A DNA stretch of 7,615 nt from assembly GCA_003648395.1 (NCBI GenBank), contig QMPB01000195.1:1-7615 (forward strand), given 5' to 3'. The position numbers and the translations under genes were made by a program. The notes below the pieces were generated by a model. It ran no database searches and had not been told where the DNA came from. It was given only the letters and a program-made list of their open reading frames with translations. Position 1 is the first letter of the stretch. Each line of letters starts with the position of its first letter. The stretch comes from Bacteroidota bacterium. GTDB lineage: Bacteria > Bacteroidota > Bacteroidia > Bacteroidales > UBA1556. Shown here piece by piece: positions 5,828-7,615 of the stretch.

Positions 5828-6889
5828 TTAATTTTGAATTTTAATTTGCTGTAATTCATTTATTTCTTGCTCCAAACCAATACTTGCTTTGCTTTCTTTT
5901 ATGAGTTTGTGTATTTGTTGAGTAGTGAAAAATCTCACCTCTTCAACTTCTTGCAAATTTGCACTGGGAAATTCGTTCTGCAAACCTATAAAAACAAACA
6001 TTAATGCTGTTGATGTTTTAGCTTTGAAAAGTCTTTTGTGCAATAGTTGAAATTCAGTAATATTAATATTCAATTCCTCCTTGGTTTCACGCTTTACTGC
6101 ATCTTCAATCTTTTCATCAAATTTAATGTGTCCAGCAACAGCAGCATCCCATTTTCCTGGTTCAATATCGCTTTTAATACTCCTTCTTTGTAGCAGAAGT
6201 TGATTTTCTTTATTAAATAAATGCAGGCGAATGATTGGATAAATAAGACTTGGATTTCTATGGCATTCCTCTCTGCTTGCTTTCCCTATTATTTCGCCTT
6301 CCTCATTAACTACTGGTAGAAATTCTGTATTTTTATTCTTGAGAAATTTAATTAAGAATTCAATTCCAAAATATCCAAATATTAAGATGTAGAATAATCC
6401 GGTACTAATGAATGCCCATGCTTCCGTACTCAAATAAAATGCTGAATAAATTGTAAGCGCAATATGAAGCAATAATATAATTAGCATATTGCGAATGCTT
6501 TTTTGCATAAGTTTGTTTTGTTCTTCATTTATCTCCATGTCAGGCATATATCTCTCCGACATTTTTAGCATTATATTATGTTTTGAGAATAATGAAAAGG
6601 CAAGTACAGCAGCTAGTATTCCTTCTATTATTACTGGCTTTAGTTTAAAGAATATATCATTTTTTAGAATAATTGATATTCCACCCATAGCAATTATAAG
6701 TAAAGTATCAATTAAGACAAATTTTTCTATTCTTTTTTCTTTTAAGCCAAAATACACGAGTTGTAGGACTCCAATAACAATAGCTACAATAAGACCTATT
6801 TCAGTTCCCCAAACTTCATCTGCAATAATGAATATCAAGATTGGTAATAATCCTGGAAGTATTTTTTTAAGTAGTCCTAACTGTTGCAT
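5828..6889 (-). CDS. YciB/IspZ-like membrane domain fused to a Nudix hydrolase
   Basis: This 353-residue protein has two parts. Residues about 5-180 are membrane-bound. The first 105 resemble YciB/IspZ (inner-membrane septation protein A): LPGLLPILIFIIADEVWG, LQLVYFGLKEKRIEK, then NDIFFKLKPVIIEG, where the FxKxKP pattern is conserved. Two more helices (about 133-152 and 158-180) follow. Residues 188-353 form a Nudix domain with the box at 253-275: G253, E259, then RETKEEL (267-273), matching GX5EX7REUXEE except that the usual Gly after EE-L is Asn. GEIIGKASREECHRNPSL (198-215) before it is typical of the YfcD/isopentenyl-diphosphate-isomerase-like branch. The hydrolase face is presumably cytoplasmic. 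Its substrate is not known. The ATG is 9 bp after the upstream gene, and the next start is 4 bp after the stop. Both halves are intact; no frameshift is suspected. Confidence 0.85.
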   Translation of the reverse strand: MQQLGLLKKILPGLLPILIFIIADEVWGTEIGLIVAIVIGVLQLVYFGLKEKRIEKFVLIDTLLIIAMGGISIILKNDIFFKLKPVIIEGILAAVLAFSLFSKHNIMLKMSERYMPDMEINEEQNKLMQKSIRNMLIILLLHIALTIYSAFYLSTEAWAFISTGLFYILIFGYFGIEFLIKFLKNKNTEFLPVVNEEGEIIGKASREECHRNPSLIYPIIRLHLFNKENQLLLQRRSIKSDIEPGKWDAAVAGHIKFDEKIEDAVKRETKEELNINITEFQLLHKRLFKAKTSTALMFVFIGLQNEFPSANLQEVEEVRFFTTQQIHKLIKESKASIGLEQEINELQQIKIQN

Positions 6890-6898
6890 ATTAATAGT

Positions 6899-7351
6899 TT
6901 ATAATTCTTTAAAATTTGGAATTTCAGGTAAATACTCCATACTTTGTTTCGTATAGTCTATCTTTCCGCAATAGTGATTTAGCCCATTAGTCATAATAAG
7001 ATAATCTACTTTCATTTCCATATTATACATTGCAGCTTGGGCAAATGTATTCTCGTTAATTTTGATGTGAGGTGCTTTGCATTCAACAATTAGAATAGCC
7101 TTTCCATCTGTATTGTATTGAACAATGTCAGTACGTTTAATTTTAGTATTTACTTTCAATCCTTTTTCTACAGCCATTAAAGAAGCAGGAAAAGCTTTAA
7201 ATTTTAGTAGATAATGTATGAAGTTTTGTCGCACATTCTCTTCTGGAGTAAGTACAATATATTTTTTTCTGATAATATCAAATATTTCCGTTTTATCTTT
7301 GCTATTAACACGAGTTCTGTATTTAAATTCAGGTAAGTTAAGCTTCTCCAT
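6899..7351 (-). CDS. Stand-alone HsdR N-terminal-like PD-(D/E)XK protein
   Basis: This 150-residue protein matches the family of small proteins related to the N-terminal nuclease domain of type I restriction subunit HsdR. The PD-(D/E)XK core is visible: LTPEENVRQ (34-42) with a conserved Glu, KRTDIVQY with D75, and IVECKAP with E90 and K92. QAAMYN (105-110) and YLIMTNG (117-123) follow, also typical. All presumed catalytic residues are present, yet there is no helicase part and no hsdM or hsdS gene nearby, so restriction is unlikely. A housekeeping nuclease or nucleic-acid-binding role is inference. The frame can be extended to a Met at 7378, but those nine residues would lie in the terminator's stem, so the ATG at 7351 (MEKLNLPEF) was chosen. 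It is the first gene of the five-gene cluster. No TAnnTTTG box is visible upstream. Confidence 0.8.
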   Translation of the reverse strand: MEKLNLPEFKYRTRVNSKDKTEIFDIIRKKYIVLTPEENVRQNFIHYLLKFKAFPASLMAVEKGLKVNTKIKRTDIVQYNTDGKAILIVECKAPHIKINENTFAQAAMYNMEMKVDYLIMTNGLNHYCGKIDYTKQSMEYLPEIPNFKEL

Positions 7352-7370
7352 AGAATGCGAAATTAAACAA

Positions 7371-7405
7371 AAAAACACCCAAAAGCTTTGCTTTTGGGTG
7401 TTTTT
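7371..7405 (-). terminator. Perfect 16-bp-stem intrinsic terminator after rho
   Basis: AAAAACACCCAAAAGC (7371-7386) and GCTTTTGGGTGTTTTT (7390-7405) are exact reverse complements around a TTT loop. On the minus strand the stem runs into a seven-base T tract and then GTTTAATT, a textbook Rho-independent terminator for the gene to the right. The A/T outer stem lets it act in both directions. It lies 69 bp after the rho stop and 19 bp before the next ATG. Confidence 0.9.
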
Positions 7406-7437
7406 AACTTTTTTATTCTTTAGCTTTTAGCCATTGT

Positions 7438-7467
7438 AAACGGTCAAACGGTCAAGAATGATCGTTT
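7438..7467. repeat. Tandem AAACGGTC repeat forming alternative hairpins
   Basis: AAACGGTC occurs twice head to tail (7438-7445, 7446-7453). The second copy can pair with GATCGTTT (7460-7467) across the loop AAGAAT with one non-Watson-Crick pair. Either copy could serve as the left arm. It is in the 3' untranslated region of rho, just ahead of the strong terminator. Confidence 0.4.
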
Positions 7468-7474
7468 TATTATT

Positions 7475-7615
7475 CTAGCCATTCATGGAAGCTAAGAACT
7501 CTTCGTTTGAAGAAGTATATTTTATCTTATCTTTTAAGAAAGTCATTGCTTCAACAGAAGTCATATCAGCAAGGTGATTTCTTAATACCCATAATCTTTG
7601 AAGTACATCTTTATA
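7475..7615 (-). CDS. rho: Transcription termination factor Rho, C-terminal fragment (runs off window)
   Basis: The last 46 codons of a minus-strand gene run off the right edge. The residues RLWVLRNHLADM, then VEAMTFLKDKIKYTSSNEEFLASMNG, correspond to the Rho C-terminus: in E. coli Rho the same region reads LWTLRKIIHPM, then IDAMEFLINKLAMTKTNDDFF. The shared pattern is LWxLRK/N, then M, then xxAMxFLxxKL/I, then TxxNxxF. Rho is the hexameric RNA-dependent ATPase that ends transcription. The fragment lacks all ATPase motifs, so the call rests on this tail. It ends in TAG at 7475-7477, followed by an intrinsic terminator. Only the C-terminus is visible and nothing suggests it is broken. Confidence 0.85.
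   Translation of the reverse strand, partial: YKDVLQRLWVLRNHLADMTSVEAMTFLKDKIKYTSSNEEFLASMNG

Noticed and set aside
5824..5859. Upstream start (5859) for the PLP enzyme
   Set aside because: It overlaps the end of the Nudix gene by 32 bp. The ATG at 5823 matches the family N-terminus and the tight operon spacing.
6489..6956. Plus-strand frame of 155 codons over the YciB-Nudix gene
   Set aside because: The opposite strand encodes intact membrane helices. The hydrophobic, Ser/Ile-rich product is the expected antisense shadow of such a gene.
6899..7351. A type I restriction-modification system
   Set aside because: Only an HsdR N-terminal-like domain is present. There is no helicase, methyltransferase or specificity subunit in the window.
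7352..7378. Upstream Met start (7378) for the HsdR-N-like gene
   Set aside because: It would put coding sequence into the terminator stem and add nine residues not expected for the family.
7218..7430. Plus-strand frame of 70 codons reading through the terminator
   Set aside because: It is antisense to the HsdR-N-like gene and runs through the hairpin stem. No gene is likely.
1..7615. tRNA or rRNA genes, CRISPR arrays, insertion sequences
   Set aside because: No cloverleaf, regularly spaced repeats, transposase motifs or rRNA-like segments were seen on either strand.

Overview
The window looks like a piece of an AT-rich genome from the phylum Bacteroidota. Four things support this: strong A/T bias at every codon position; lack of purine-rich Shine-Dalgarno sites before most starts; promoter -7 elements of the Bacteroidota form TAnnTTTG (minus strand 3239-3246 and 2106-2113); and a lipoprotein whose lipobox ends in SNCKKD. 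The genus cannot be fixed from this sequence alone.

Layout. The left end carries two plus-strand genes: a membrane-anchored GH25 lysozyme (12-827, possibly starting left of the window) and a fumarylacetoacetate-hydrolase-family enzyme (1062-1673). The 234-bp gap between them holds two inverted repeats, one a 72-base long-stem palindrome. Everything to the right is on the minus strand. Reading in the direction of transcription: the C-terminus of transcription termination factor Rho (7475-7615, partial), a perfect 16-bp-stem intrinsic terminator (7371-7405), a small PD-(D/E)XK protein like the HsdR N-terminus (6899-7351), a YciB/IspZ-like membrane domain fused to a Nudix hydrolase (5828-6889), a serine racemase/threonine dehydratase-type PLP enzyme (4864-5823), an RsmI-like tetrapyrrole-methylase-family methyltransferase (4154-4861) and a membrane J-domain protein (3270-4154). 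The five complete genes after the terminator are 9, 4 and 2 bp apart or overlap by 1 bp, so they are probably one operon. A second minus-strand unit follows its own -7 box: a lipoprotein (2567-3220) and, 2 bp after it, a crcB fluoride-channel gene (2181-2564) interrupted by one in-frame amber codon. Last is an acylphosphatase-fold protein that lacks the catalytic arginine (1718-2056), convergent with the FAH-family gene.

How the genes work together. The five-gene operon mixes unrelated functions: possible nuclease fold, membrane/Nudix, amino-acid PLP chemistry, RNA-type methylation and a J-domain. The spacing indicates co-transcription, but no single pathway is evident. No mobile element, CRISPR array, tRNA or rRNA was seen. 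I find no convincing new multi-gene system. The observations most worth checking are the amber-interrupted crcB, the YciB-Nudix fusion, the long palindrome before the FAH-family gene and the non-catalytic acylphosphatase-like protein.
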